32,260 nucleotides of DNA from Candidatus Scybalocola faecipullorum (GTDB lineage Bacteria > Bacillota > Clostridia > Lachnospirales > Lachnospiraceae), in assembly GCA_018716485.1 (NCBI GenBank), contig DVJY01000069.1:1-32260 (forward strand). Direction: 5' to 3'. Positions 15,085-23,202 of this stretch are shown here, one piece after another (within the stretch, counting starts at the first letter, position 1; each line of letters begins with the position of its first letter). The notes below the pieces were generated by a model. That model was not told where the DNA came from. It worked only from the letters and a program-made list of their open reading frames with translations, and did no database searches. Both the position numbers and the translations under genes were made by a program.

Positions 15085-16350
15085 CTAAAATTTACTTTCT
15101 TCGTCGTCAAAGCTGCTGAAATCAAAATCATCAAAACTGCTGAAGTCGTCTTCAATCAGCGTCTGTGTCTTATCTGACACGTCCAAAGGACGTTCACGTC
15201 TTACAGACGGCGCACTATCTGTCTTCTTTCTGTCACTCTTAGGCAGTATGCTTTCTTTAAAAACTTTTGTTTCATCAGAAACCTGAGGCTGATTGACCGG
15301 CTCAGGTGCCGGACTTTTCTGTTTAGCCGCAGGTCTTCCAGTCAATTCCGGATTTTCGCTCATATCCGCTTCAGAAAACTGTTCCTGCTCTGAATCTCCG
15401 GATATTTTCTTTTTAACATTTGCTGAAGATACAGCCTTCTTAGACTGTGAATCTTTGATGCGTCCGCCTGTCTTAGGTATCGCTTTTACATAATAATAGT
15501 AATCATCATCTTCAAACTGCACGAATTCTTTTGATTTATAATCAACCGTGCATTTAAAAAACTGTACGGCAGCGGTCACAACTGCACTGACAAGCGTTCC
15601 GAGGATAACTCCCGCAGGCGCTATATCAATGCCAAGCATGGATCCGCCGGCTAAAAGCATCAGTATATTCAGAACCGCCCCTGAGGCAATAGCCGCATAC
15701 CATGAATAATCAAACGGCAGCTTTTTAACAACATACACAAGTACGATAACTGCCGCAAATGTAATAATATACAGCATCATCTCTCTGTTGCCCATCAGCT
15801 GGTCGACCATCGACTGATACGCCGTCAAAATTGCATCAATTTCAAAGCTGTCGCCAAGTGAAGATGCCGCAGCTTTAACACTCTCGAGGAAATCTGCAGT
15901 AAACAATCCAAGGGCAACCGGTATCAGCGTCACCGGTGAAAAAAACAGCCCCGAAATAAGCGGTACAGCAAATTCTAAATGAAATGGCATCAGCGCAACA
16001 ACCGCCAGCATATAAATGCCGTGGCCCGGCGCAAACTTCAGATACAATAAATACATCAGTATAAATACAACGAGTGCTACTGCTGCCAATACAATAGATA
16101 AACTGAACAAATGGAGCAAAATTACCGCTGCCATCACAAAAACAACCATCGGCACCGGAATGAACGCACAGACAACCGCAATAAACAGGCGGATTGTCAT
16201 AATATTCAGAACATCAAAATATCCGATACTGCCGGTAATAGCATTCAGCGTCAGCAGTGCAAATACAAATTTGGCCGCAGCTTTAAAATATGACTCAAAG
16301 TCCTGATATATTTTTAAAAACTTTTCCTTGCTTTCTAATAATGTATTCAA
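15085..16350 (-). CDS. Uncharacterised multi-pass membrane protein with acidic repeat tail
   Basis: A 421-residue protein I cannot assign to a named family. The first 265 residues hold about seven or eight membrane helices, with an amphipathic stretch around 155-190. A tyrosine-rich FEDDDYYYYVKAIPK motif (279-293) follows the last helix. Residues 295-400 are polar and probably disordered. The C-terminus carries two copies of an SSFDD motif (FSSFDDFDFSSFDDEESKF). Translation probably starts at TTG 16350: GGAGG lies 8 nt upstream and no nearby ATG exists. This codon overlaps the stop of the preceding gene. It is transcribed with cdaA and may act in the same membrane process (inference). Confidence 0.8.
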   Translation of the reverse strand: MNTLLESKEKFLKIYQDFESYFKAAAKFVFALLTLNAITGSIGYFDVLNIMTIRLFIAVVCAFIPVPMVVFVMAAVILLHLFSLSIVLAAVALVVFILMYLLYLKFAPGHGIYMLAVVALMPFHLEFAVPLISGLFFSPVTLIPVALGLFTADFLESVKAAASSLGDSFEIDAILTAYQSMVDQLMGNREMMLYIITFAAVIVLVYVVKKLPFDYSWYAAIASGAVLNILMLLAGGSMLGIDIAPAGVILGTLVSAVVTAAVQFFKCTVDYKSKEFVQFEDDDYYYYVKAIPKTGGRIKDSQSKKAVSSANVKKKISGDSEQEQFSEADMSENPELTGRPAAKQKSPAPEPVNQPQVSDETKVFKESILPKSDRKKTDSAPSVRRERPLDVSDKTQTLIEDDFSSFDDFDFSSFDDEESKF

Positions 16351-16775
16351 CCTTTCGTCCTCCCGGCATCTTCTCTGTGATCTGCTTCATCATCTTCTGC
16401 GATTTCACCGATAATTTCAAGTTCTTCGCTGTAGATTCTGATGCGCTTTTTTGCCCGTATATATCTGCGGACATACACAAAAAAACTGATACTTGCATAA
16501 ACCGCCATAAAAACAATATATATAACAATCACCAGTCTGAGCATTGTTGTCAAATTCAGGCGCATAAAATTTGTCATAAAATAATCCATATTGTAAAGAA
16601 TGCAGAGCCCGAAAATCAAAACAACACCAACCGTCACACCGATCAAAGTTTTCAGCATGTTATAGCGTATGTAATCGCTCCGGCTGTAAGAAGTGATCTT
16701 AATATCTTCTTCTCCTTTACCCTGCTCATAAATGGCAGCTCTTGTCATGATCCTGATTTTTTCTTCATTCAACAT
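16347..16775 (-). CDS. Small two-helix membrane protein of unknown function
   Basis: A 142-residue protein with a polar N-terminus (MLNEEKIRIMTRAAIYEQGKGEEDIKITSYSRSDYIR), two membrane helices (about 45-66 and 78-103) and a basic then acidic cytosolic tail (YIRAKKRIRIYSEELEIIGEIAEDDEAD). No family is recognised. The start at 16775 is chosen because AGAGAGG at 16782-16788 precedes it; a longer frame reaching 16850 would run over the promoter. It is the first gene of the operon leading to cdaA and leuA. Its stop overlaps the TTG start of the next gene, so the two membrane proteins are probably made together and may form a complex. Confidence 0.78.
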   Translation of the reverse strand: MLNEEKIRIMTRAAIYEQGKGEEDIKITSYSRSDYIRYNMLKTLIGVTVGVVLIFGLCILYNMDYFMTNFMRLNLTTMLRLVIVIYIVFMAVYASISFFVYVRRYIRAKKRIRIYSEELEIIGEIAEDDEADHREDAGRTKG

Positions 16776-16820
16776 AGGAAACCTCTCTAAGATTTTCATT
16801 TCCGGCGTATACCTTTTTGT

Positions 16821-16850
16821 ATTATAACACAAGTGCCCTATGAATGGCAA
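16821..16850 (-). promoter_or_regulatory. Promoter of the membrane protein-cdaA-leuA operon
   Basis: On the minus strand TTGCCA (16845-16850) lies 18 nt before a perfect TATAAT (16821-16826), about 40 nt before the first gene of the operon. Confidence 0.7.
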
Positions 16851-16927
16851 AATTTTTTGTTAAAAATTTATGTATTATTCCAGTCTTTTTTATGTTACAA
16901 TATCCTCCAAAAACAGGAGGTTTTCAC

Positions 16928-17179
16928 ATGGAAAATAAAAAACGCAGAAAAAAGCTGCTGATATCAGGCCTGCTGCTTCTTATTTCAGGTATTATTTTAT
17001 TTGCCATAGCAGCCGGTCTGGCACTGTCTTTTGCCTCAGGCGCTGAAGGTTTTCCCTCTTTGCTGCACGCATTTGCTTTTGCCCTTTTCAGATCATGGCG
17101 TATTATTTTGTTTATACTCAGCCTCATTTTTACACTCGGCGGCTGTGCAGTTCTGACAAGAATCGTCATATATGGATAA
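16928..17179 (+). CDS. Small two-helix membrane protein
   Basis: An 83-residue protein on the otherwise little-used plus strand. After a basic start (MENKKRRKKL) come two membrane helices (about 10-33 and 56-78) joined by a short loop. No family is recognised. AGGAGG at 16914-16919 lies 8 nt before the ATG at 16928, the clearest start; an upstream in-frame ATG at 16844 would run over the opposite promoter. The stop codon overlaps the base of its terminator hairpin. It diverges from the cdaA operon and converges on the MATE gene. A compact, well-signalled unit, but the function is unknown. Confidence 0.78.
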   Translation: MENKKRRKKLLISGLLLLISGIILFAIAAGLALSFASGAEGFPSLLHAFAFALFRSWRIILFILSLIFTLGGCAVLTRIVIYG

Positions 17180-17212
17180 AACGCCAGCCCAAACGGCTGA
17201 CGTTTTATTTTT
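17178..17212 (+). terminator. Intrinsic terminator after the small membrane protein
   Basis: Arms AAACG-CAGCC and GGCTG-CGTTT flank a short loop, followed by TTTTATTTTTTT. The stem begins inside the TAA stop. On the minus strand the tail is TTTATCC, so it may also end the MATE transcript weakly. Confidence 0.88.
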
Positions 17213-17243
17213 TTCTGCGCGGTACACCCGGCGAATATTCGAT

Positions 17244-18605
17244 TTATACTTTTATTCCAGCCCATTTTCCGCTGAAAAAACGTACTGTAAACAAAACTGC
17301 ACGGATTGTCCAGTCGGCAAACATACCAATCCATACACCGATCGGACCAAAATGAAAAATTCTGATTAAAACAATACAAAGCACAACTCTGCAAAACCAC
17401 ATAGACAAACACGATAAGACCATTGAGAACCTGACATCTCCGGCTCCCCGCATTCCATAGGCCGGTATAAATGCCAGTGTCCACACAATGGGCTTTACGA
17501 TTGTAATCCATGTGATCATATAAATACACATTGACGCGCTTTCTTCTTCCATGCCGCCCAGCATTGTCACCGGCACTGCAGCTGCAAAAACAACCAGACA
17601 GCTGATAATTACAACTACTTCCGCAATCAGCGTCACTTTTTTGATAAAATAGACAGCCTCATCTTTTCTCCCGGCTCCCATACACTGTCCAACAATCGTC
17701 ATCAGTCCAATACCGACACCCATGGCAGCAATGCCATTAAGATTTTCCAAAATATTCGTCATCGCCTGTGCAGCTATCGCGGCTGTTCCAAGGGTTGATA
17801 CAGTAGACTGGATTGCCAGCTTTCCGAACTGAAACATACTGTTCTCAATACCGGACGGCACGCCGATCTTCAAAATCTTTTTAATCTGCCGCAGATCCGG
17901 ACGAATTTTTAAATAATTTCTGACACAGATGACATTTTCCCCGCTTCGCAAAAATATCATAACCGCAATCGCACAGAATATCCTTGAAGCAAGCGTCGCA
18001 ATCGCCGCTCCGGCAATGCCCATATCAAATCCCCAGATTAAAATGGCATTTCCGCACACATTCATAATATTTGAAATAACAGAAATAGCCATCGGACATC
18101 TTGTATTGCCCTGCGCTCTGAAAATCGATGCACCCGAATCATAAATACCGATAAACGGAAATGACAATGCCGTATAGAAAAAATATATTTTTGAAGCTTC
18201 CATAACTTCGTCATCAACCTGCCCGAAAATTAAGCGCAGCAGCGCTTCATTCCCTGCAAGACATATAAGCATCAGGATCGTTGAAAGCAGTGTCACTATA
18301 AAAAGCACCTGTCCTGCCGATTTATTGGCCTGCTCCCTGTTTTTGCCTCCGATATAATGAGCACATATGATCGTGCCGCCTGCTGACAGTGCCGAAAAAG
18401 CCTGTATGACAAGCACATTCAGAGAATCTACAAGCGAAGCCGCTGAAATTGCCGCCGCCCCCACATTGCTGACCATCATTGTATCCGCTGTTCCCATCAT
18501 GGACGTCAAAAACTGCTCAATGGCCACCGGCACAAGAATCTTTCTCAGATCCGTATTACTGAACATATGCTCTGTTTTTGTTTTAACCCTTTGTTTTCCA
18601 AACAT
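17244..18605 (-). CDS. MATE family efflux transporter
   Basis: A 453-residue exporter with about 12 membrane helices in two similar halves. MATE proteins expel drugs or metabolites in exchange for sodium or protons. The opening DLRKILVPVAIEQFLTSMMGTADTMMVSNVGAAAISAASLVDSL and the mid-protein GIENSMFQFGKLAIQS are typical of clostridial MATE proteins. The natural substrate cannot be told from sequence. The ATG at 18605 is chosen over a GTG 9 nt upstream, though neither has a strong ribosome site; a later start around MFSNTDLRK is possible. A good promoter lies at 18653-18681. It is downstream of the AraC gene but has its own promoter, so a link is not implied. Confidence 0.9.
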   Translation of the reverse strand: MFGKQRVKTKTEHMFSNTDLRKILVPVAIEQFLTSMMGTADTMMVSNVGAAAISAASLVDSLNVLVIQAFSALSAGGTIICAHYIGGKNREQANKSAGQVLFIVTLLSTILMLICLAGNEALLRLIFGQVDDEVMEASKIYFFYTALSFPFIGIYDSGASIFRAQGNTRCPMAISVISNIMNVCGNAILIWGFDMGIAGAAIATLASRIFCAIAVMIFLRSGENVICVRNYLKIRPDLRQIKKILKIGVPSGIENSMFQFGKLAIQSTVSTLGTAAIAAQAMTNILENLNGIAAMGVGIGLMTIVGQCMGAGRKDEAVYFIKKVTLIAEVVVIISCLVVFAAAVPVTMLGGMEEESASMCIYMITWITIVKPIVWTLAFIPAYGMRGAGDVRFSMVLSCLSMWFCRVVLCIVLIRIFHFGPIGVWIGMFADWTIRAVLFTVRFFSGKWAGIKV

Positions 18606-18652
18606 TTTCCACACCGCTTTTGTATATGATTGCCTTTTGGCTTCGGTATTTT

Positions 18653-18681
18653 ATTATACAACTCCAGGTATCAAATGTGAA
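18653..18681 (-). promoter_or_regulatory. Promoter of the MATE gene
   Basis: On the minus strand TTCACA (18676-18681) lies 17 nt before a perfect TATAAT (18653-18658), giving a leader of about 40 nt. Confidence 0.65.
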
Positions 18682-18702
18682 TATGTTTTATGATTAATTT
18701 TC

Positions 18703-19536
18703 TCACTCATCTGACTTAATTTTACCTGCCCTATTCCGGTATTCTTTCGGTGTCATGCCTGTTTTTTCGTGAAATACCGATGAAAAGTAATGTTCGTCGG
18801 CAAAGGAAAGTTTTTCCGAAATTTCCCTGACCTGAAGGCTTGTATTGCGCAGCATGGAACTTGCTTTTGACAATTTCTGAGATAAACAGTACTGATATGG
18901 CGCACTGCCGTAAGCTTTTTTAAAAACGCGGTTAAGCTGGGCCGGCGAAAGTCCCACATTTTTGCACAGTTGGCGGACAGTAATTTTTTCATCAATATGC
19001 AGATCAATATAATCTTTAACATTTTCTGCAATTGTTTTTTCTCTTGGCTCCATGCCTATTGTCCAATGATACAAATCCGCCATCATTTCATGAAATAAAA
19101 GTTCTCCTTGGGCCGTAATTTCCTGTGTGCCCTGTGCGCAGCCTGAATAAAAATTAAGAAAGCGGTAAAACATGGAATACATGGGACAATTTTCAAAATA
19201 GAAACGTCCCTTCAGGCTGTAACTCTCATACAAAAAATCGCACAGGCTGCCCCTGACATTCATCCATATTTTTTCATACGGTTCTGCAGCATCTGCATAA
19301 TAGTCATGGCGCATTCCCGGCGGCAGCAAATACACGTCGCCCTTTTGCGGAAAAAACGTCTGACCGCCGCACGTCACTGTACCTTTGCCGCTGATCACAT
19401 ATTCTATACAATAAATGTCTGAGCAGGCTCTTGTAATGCGGTAGTTTTTATCAGGATAGGTGATTCCCGTCATTTCCACATAAAATATATTTTCTCTTTG
19501 AAACTGCGCCGGAAGGAAACTGATAATTTTTTCCAT
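18703..19536 (-). CDS. AraC family transcriptional regulator
   Basis: A 277-residue regulator. The first 165 residues or so form a cupin-like sugar-sensing domain (GKGTVTCGGQTFFPQKGDVYLLPPGMRH). The C-terminal 100 residues hold two helix-turn-helix units, ITVRQLCKNVGLSPAQLNRVFKKAYGSAP and LQVREISEKLSFADEHYFSSVFHEKTGMTPKEYR, the latter matching the AraC signature. GAGG precedes the ATG at 19536. It is divergent from the GH2 glycosidase across 108 nt, the usual layout for an activator of a neighbouring sugar-use gene. The glycosidase promoter has a good -10 but no -35, as expected for an activated promoter. The ligand is unknown. Confidence 0.93.
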   Translation of the reverse strand: MEKIISFLPAQFQRENIFYVEMTGITYPDKNYRITRACSDIYCIEYVISGKGTVTCGGQTFFPQKGDVYLLPPGMRHDYYADAAEPYEKIWMNVRGSLCDFLYESYSLKGRFYFENCPMYSMFYRFLNFYSGCAQGTQEITAQGELLFHEMMADLYHWTIGMEPREKTIAENVKDYIDLHIDEKITVRQLCKNVGLSPAQLNRVFKKAYGSAPYQYCLSQKLSKASSMLRNTSLQVREISEKLSFADEHYFSSVFHEKTGMTPKEYRNRAGKIKSDE

Positions 19537-19644
19537 ATGATTGTTTTCCTCACTTTTTTTACTTAATTCTCTATTTTATTCCCGATTTAATGATATTATA
19601 ATACAATTAATTTCAAAAGCAATCTTTATACAGGAGGTCTTTTT
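19537..19644 (+). promoter_or_regulatory. Divergent control region araC-like/GH2
   Basis: The GH2 side shows a perfect TATAAT at 19597-19602 with no recognisable -35 at the proper distance. AGGAGG at 19632-19637 is the GH2 ribosome site. This suggests a promoter needing an activator, plausibly the divergent AraC protein. No clear direct repeats were seen. Confidence 0.45.
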
Positions 19645-21378
19645 ATGAATACTCAAACAGTGCAGGCAACAATTCCCCGTCCGGAACATCCGAACCCTCA
19701 GTTTCGCCGTGAGCAGTGGTACAATCTCAACGGCACATGGGATTTTAAATTTGATTTTGGCGTCAGCGGTATTGATCGTCAGTGGTATATCCAGACAGAA
19801 TACGACCATACCATTCAAGTGCCATTTTGTCCTGAAAGCAAACTCAGCGGCATCGAATATACAGATTTCATTCCGTGCTGCTGGTATCACCGTCATTTTT
19901 CAATAACCTCTGATCAGGCCGCACAGCGTACTCTGATCCACTTCGGCGCTGTCGACTATGAGGCTCACATCTATATTAACGGTCAGGAAGTTTGTGTCCA
20001 CCGCGGCGGCTATGCTTCTTTTTGTGCGGATATTACAAATTTTATCCATATTGGCGAAAATGACATTACCGTGTGCGCCATCGATGATGTACGCAGTATG
20101 AAACAGCCTCGCGGCAAACAAAGTACCCTATATTATTCTCACGGCTGTGATTATACACGAACAACCGGTATCTGGCAGACTGTATGGCTTGAATTTATGC
20201 CGGAAACACATATCACCGCTGTCCGGTACTATCCGAATATTGCAGAAACCTCTGTCACCATCGAGGCTCATGTTCAAGGCAGCGGCACACTCAGAGCAGA
20301 AGCGTCATATCACGGCGAACCGTGCGGCAGTGCCCAAGTCCGCTGTGAAAATTCAACCGCATTCATTACGCTGAAATTATCATCAGCCCATTTGTGGCAG
20401 CTTGGGGAAGGTCATTTATATGATCTTGTATTGACTTTTGGGGAAGACCGTGTGGAAAGTTATTTCGGCCTCAGAGAAGTGCGCATCGACGGCATGCGTT
20501 TTATGCTCAACGGCAAATCCGTTTTTCAGCGGCTGATTCTTGATCAGGGCTTTTATCCTGATGGAATCTATACAGCGCCGGATGATGGCGCATTGGAAAA
20601 AGATATTCTTTTATCCATGGCTTCCGGTTTTAACGGCGCCCGGCTTCATCAAAAAGTATTTGAGCAGCGCTTCCTATACTACTGCGATCTCCATGGCTAT
20701 ATGGTTTGGGGCGAGACCGGCAGTTGGGGACCTGATACTTCTGACTATACTACCTATAAAGCGATTGAACCGGAGTGGCTTGAAATTATCGCCCGTGACG
20801 TTAATCATCCTGCCATCATCGGCTGGTGTCCGTTTAATGAAACTTGGGATATTGACGGCCGGAAGCAGGATGATGCGATTCTCGAACAAATTTATAAAGT
20901 GACCCGTCTGTATGACCCGACCCGTCCATGTATTGACACAAGCGGAAACTTCCACGTCATAACCGATATTTTTGATCTGCACGATTATGAACAGAATCCT
21001 GAAATTTTCGCCGGGCACTATGAAGATTTCAAAAACGGGACCGGCCCGTTTATCGACGCCCATGCAGACCGCCAGCACTACACGAAAGGACTTCCGGTCT
21101 TTCTCAGCGAGTACGGCGGCATTAAATGGGCGCCGGATAAAAAGGACAATGCATGGGGCTACGGCGATGCGCCAAAAACAGAAGCTGAATTCATCGACCG
21201 CTATGATCGTCTGACAACAGCGCTGCTTGATAATCCGAACATGATGGGATTTTGTTACACACAGCTGACTGATGTAGAACAGGAATGCAACGGCATCTAT
21301 TACTATGACCGCACACCAAAATTCGACGTTTCTATTTTCCGTCGCATCAACACGAAAAAAGCAGCCATCGAAGACTGA
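19645..21378 (+). CDS. Glycoside hydrolase family 2 enzyme
   Basis: A 577-residue GH2 enzyme, likely a cytosolic beta-glycosidase since no signal peptide is present. Domains in order: sugar-binding jelly roll (about 10-185, with YNLNGTWDFKFD), immunoglobulin-like domain (about 190-280) and TIM barrel (285-577). The proposed acid/base is Glu399 in WCPFNETWD and the nucleophile Glu489 in PVFLSEYGG. The barrel entry LILDQGFYPDGIYTAPDDGAL and ARLHQKVFEQRF place it in the LDQG-type GH2 subgroup rather than with LacZ or UidA. The substrate (galactoside, glucuronide or other) cannot be assigned. It is divergent from the AraC regulator and ends 3 nt from the stop of the convergent lysoplasmalogenase gene, with no terminator between. 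Confidence 0.92.
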   Translation: MNTQTVQATIPRPEHPNPQFRREQWYNLNGTWDFKFDFGVSGIDRQWYIQTEYDHTIQVPFCPESKLSGIEYTDFIPCCWYHRHFSITSDQAAQRTLIHFGAVDYEAHIYINGQEVCVHRGGYASFCADITNFIHIGENDITVCAIDDVRSMKQPRGKQSTLYYSHGCDYTRTTGIWQTVWLEFMPETHITAVRYYPNIAETSVTIEAHVQGSGTLRAEASYHGEPCGSAQVRCENSTAFITLKLSSAHLWQLGEGHLYDLVLTFGEDRVESYFGLREVRIDGMRFMLNGKSVFQRLILDQGFYPDGIYTAPDDGALEKDILLSMASGFNGARLHQKVFEQRFLYYCDLHGYMVWGETGSWGPDTSDYTTYKAIEPEWLEIIARDVNHPAIIGWCPFNETWDIDGRKQDDAILEQIYKVTRLYDPTRPCIDTSGNFHVITDIFDLHDYEQNPEIFAGHYEDFKNGTGPFIDAHADRQHYTKGLPVFLSEYGGIKWAPDKKDNAWGYGDAPKTEAEFIDRYDRLTTALLDNPNMMGFCYTQLTDVEQECNGIYYYDRTPKFDVSIFRRINTKKAAIED

Positions 21379-21381
21379 CCG

Positions 21382-22086
21382 TCACATCCACGTCATCAGG
21401 GCAATACATTCGATGCCTGAATAATAAAGGATTAAAATGACATAATTCATACCTTTTCCAAGCGGTGAAAAGAAATTTTTGCCGACAAGCATATCTGAAA
21501 TACCAAAAAGAATCATGCCAATGGCCAGCGGCATAAAATCCGTTCCCATGGCCTGCGGCATGAGTACCGCAGCGGCAATAATGGCTGCAAGCACGGCCGG
21601 ATAAAGCATCATTAAATACTGTATCGGATGTTCTTTAAACTGTACGAGTTCTTTTTTAAAGAGTACCAGTGCTGCGGCTATCAAAAGACACCAAATAATC
21701 AATGTACCGGCAATATTAAAATAACCGAAGCTAAAAATCCATGCAATTAAAATGAGGTGTCCGGCGGCAAAGACAGCCATACCGATATAAAACTTAATCT
21801 CCAAGAAAGCATCGGCAGCCATAAATAAGATCAGAGCTGCAAGAATCCACCATGCATGCTCATATGTATCTGTCTTTTGCTGCCACAGGCCCGCTGCCGC
21901 CGTAAATACTGCCATCCATGTGGACAAACATTTGGGAATAATATACCACATCTGCTGTCCCAGTGTCACCGATCCGCTGTGCTGATCATAACCCGCCGCT
22001 TTTACCTGTCCTTTCATTTTCAAATGGAGCACCATGCCGGCAGCCATAACCGGCACAATAAAACAAAGCCATAAAAATTTGTCCAT
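21382..22086 (-). CDS. Lysoplasmalogenase (YhhN/TMEM86) family membrane protein
   Basis: A 234-residue integral membrane protein with about eight helices. The family pattern is visible: ILFMAADAFLEIKFYIGMAVFAAGHLILIAWIF in the middle and AIGMILFGISDMLVGKNFF followed by ILILYYSGIECIAL near the end, with conserved acidic residues in the membrane. Characterised members hydrolyse the vinyl-ether bond of lysoplasmalogen, releasing an aldehyde. Plasmalogens are common in anaerobic Clostridia, so the activity is plausible but not shown. GGGGAGGG precedes the ATG at 22086. It is transcribed alone from the promoter at 22110-22137 and is convergent with the GH2 gene. Confidence 0.78.
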   Translation of the reverse strand: MDKFLWLCFIVPVMAAGMVLHLKMKGQVKAAGYDQHSGSVTLGQQMWYIIPKCLSTWMAVFTAAAGLWQQKTDTYEHAWWILAALILFMAADAFLEIKFYIGMAVFAAGHLILIAWIFSFGYFNIAGTLIIWCLLIAAALVLFKKELVQFKEHPIQYLMMLYPAVLAAIIAAAVLMPQAMGTDFMPLAIGMILFGISDMLVGKNFFSPLGKGMNYVILILYYSGIECIALMTWM

Positions 22087-22109
22087 AGGATACCCTCCCC
22101 TGTAGTGTA

Positions 22110-22137
22110 TTTATATTTTCATTTTACCATTGGTCAA
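22110..22137 (-). promoter_or_regulatory. Promoter of the lysoplasmalogenase-family gene
   Basis: On the minus strand TTGACC (22132-22137) lies 16 nt before TATAAA (22110-22115); both match 5 of 6 consensus bases. Confidence 0.6.
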
Positions 22138-22166
22138 CGCAGGGCACAATACTTGATCGGACATAG

Positions 22167-22217
22167 AAAAACCGGAAAAGCGAGGCGGACCTATTCATCC
22201 CGTCCCGCTTTTCCGGT
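22167..22217 (-). terminator. Intrinsic terminator after the glycosyltransferase cluster
   Basis: On the minus strand 12-bp arms ACCGGAAAAGCG and CGCTTTTCCGGT (22206-22217 and 22171-22182) enclose a 23-nt loop and are followed by TTTTTC. The stem begins 1 nt after the stop codon of the last glycosyltransferase. Confidence 0.9.
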
Positions 22218-22218
22218 C

Positions 22219-23190
22219 TTATTTGTATGTTTTTAAAACTTCTGTATATTCTTTATATTCATTCTGTTTGTAAAAATATCCCTGCTTCTTTCCACTGATA
22301 CCAAGGGTATTAAACCACTCTGACACAAGTTTCTTCCCAAGCTTTGTTTTGGTCGGTTCTGCCAATGTTCTCAAATTCCACAGAGAAAAGTGCAGCGCAT
22401 AATTAATAAAATCTTTTTCTGTCTCCGGAAACAGCCCTTCGTCTGTAAGACGCTGCCGCAGCGCAGTCAGCGCATCGTAAAAGCAGTGCCACGAATTTTC
22501 TCTCGTCTTTGACAATGAGTCTTTTGCATCTCTGCGCTGATGAGCCAGCACTTTCGGCACAATCGTAATCCTCTTGGCCAAAGCAACCGCACTGAATACA
22601 AACAGCATGTCATTACTGGTACGCTGTTCCTGAAAGGTCAGATGATGTTTTTCAACAAATTCCCTTGAAAACAGCTTATCCCACGCCCATCCGACAAATA
22701 CTTTAAAAATATTGTCTGTCATCTGCCGGTGATTAAACGGTGTGTACGGCGGAATTTCTTTTTCCCTCAACGTCCACGCCACCTGAACGAACTGATCGCT
22801 GTCTGTATGATACTGATCGGATTTAAAAACGACCATATCCGCTCTGTCTTCTTTTGCCTTTGCGTAAGCCAACTCCAGCATATCCGGTTCAAAAAAATCA
22901 TCGGCATCAAGAAATGACAAATATTCTCCCGATGCCTGTGAAAGCCCCCGGTTTCTCGCCGCTCCGGCGCCTGAATTCGGCTGTGTGAGCACACGCATAC
23001 GGCTATCCTCTTTTTCATATTTTTTAAGAATCTCAAGAGAACGGTCTGTTGAACTGTCATCAACGCATATAACTTCAATTTCCTGAAGCGTCTGTTCCAA
23101 AATACTTACGATACACTGTTCAAGATAATCCTGTGCATTATAAACAGGCACAATTACCGAAACTTTAATCTTACCTTGATTTTCGGACAT
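22219..23190 (-). CDS. GT2 family glycosyltransferase (third of three)
   Basis: A 323-residue GT-A fold glycosyltransferase without membrane helices. Visible motifs are VSVIVPVYNAQDYLEQC (nucleotide-sugar binding), CVDDSSTDRS and the metal-binding FLDADDFFEPDM (about 93-104). The C-terminal half (about 130-323) is specific to this kind of surface-polysaccharide enzyme and gives no substrate clue. ATG 23190 is chosen over a GTG three codons upstream because AAGG lies 8 nt before it. It follows its paralogue by 12 nt and is the last gene before the terminator. The donor and acceptor sugars are unknown; a cell-surface glycan is likely. Confidence 0.9.
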   Translation of the reverse strand: MSENQGKIKVSVIVPVYNAQDYLEQCIVSILEQTLQEIEVICVDDSSTDRSLEILKKYEKEDSRMRVLTQPNSGAGAARNRGLSQASGEYLSFLDADDFFEPDMLELAYAKAKEDRADMVVFKSDQYHTDSDQFVQVAWTLREKEIPPYTPFNHRQMTDNIFKVFVGWAWDKLFSREFVEKHHLTFQEQRTSNDMLFVFSAVALAKRITIVPKVLAHQRRDAKDSLSKTRENSWHCFYDALTALRQRLTDEGLFPETEKDFINYALHFSLWNLRTLAEPTKTKLGKKLVSEWFNTLGISGKKQGYFYKQNEYKEYTEVLKTYK

Positions 23191-23202
23191 CTGATACACC
23201 TT

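Noticed and set aside
16924-17529. A 201-codon minus-strand frame across the MATE end and the small plus-strand gene
   Set aside because: It runs through the terminator at 17178-17212 and overlaps two better supported genes; the translated composition looks like a shadow.
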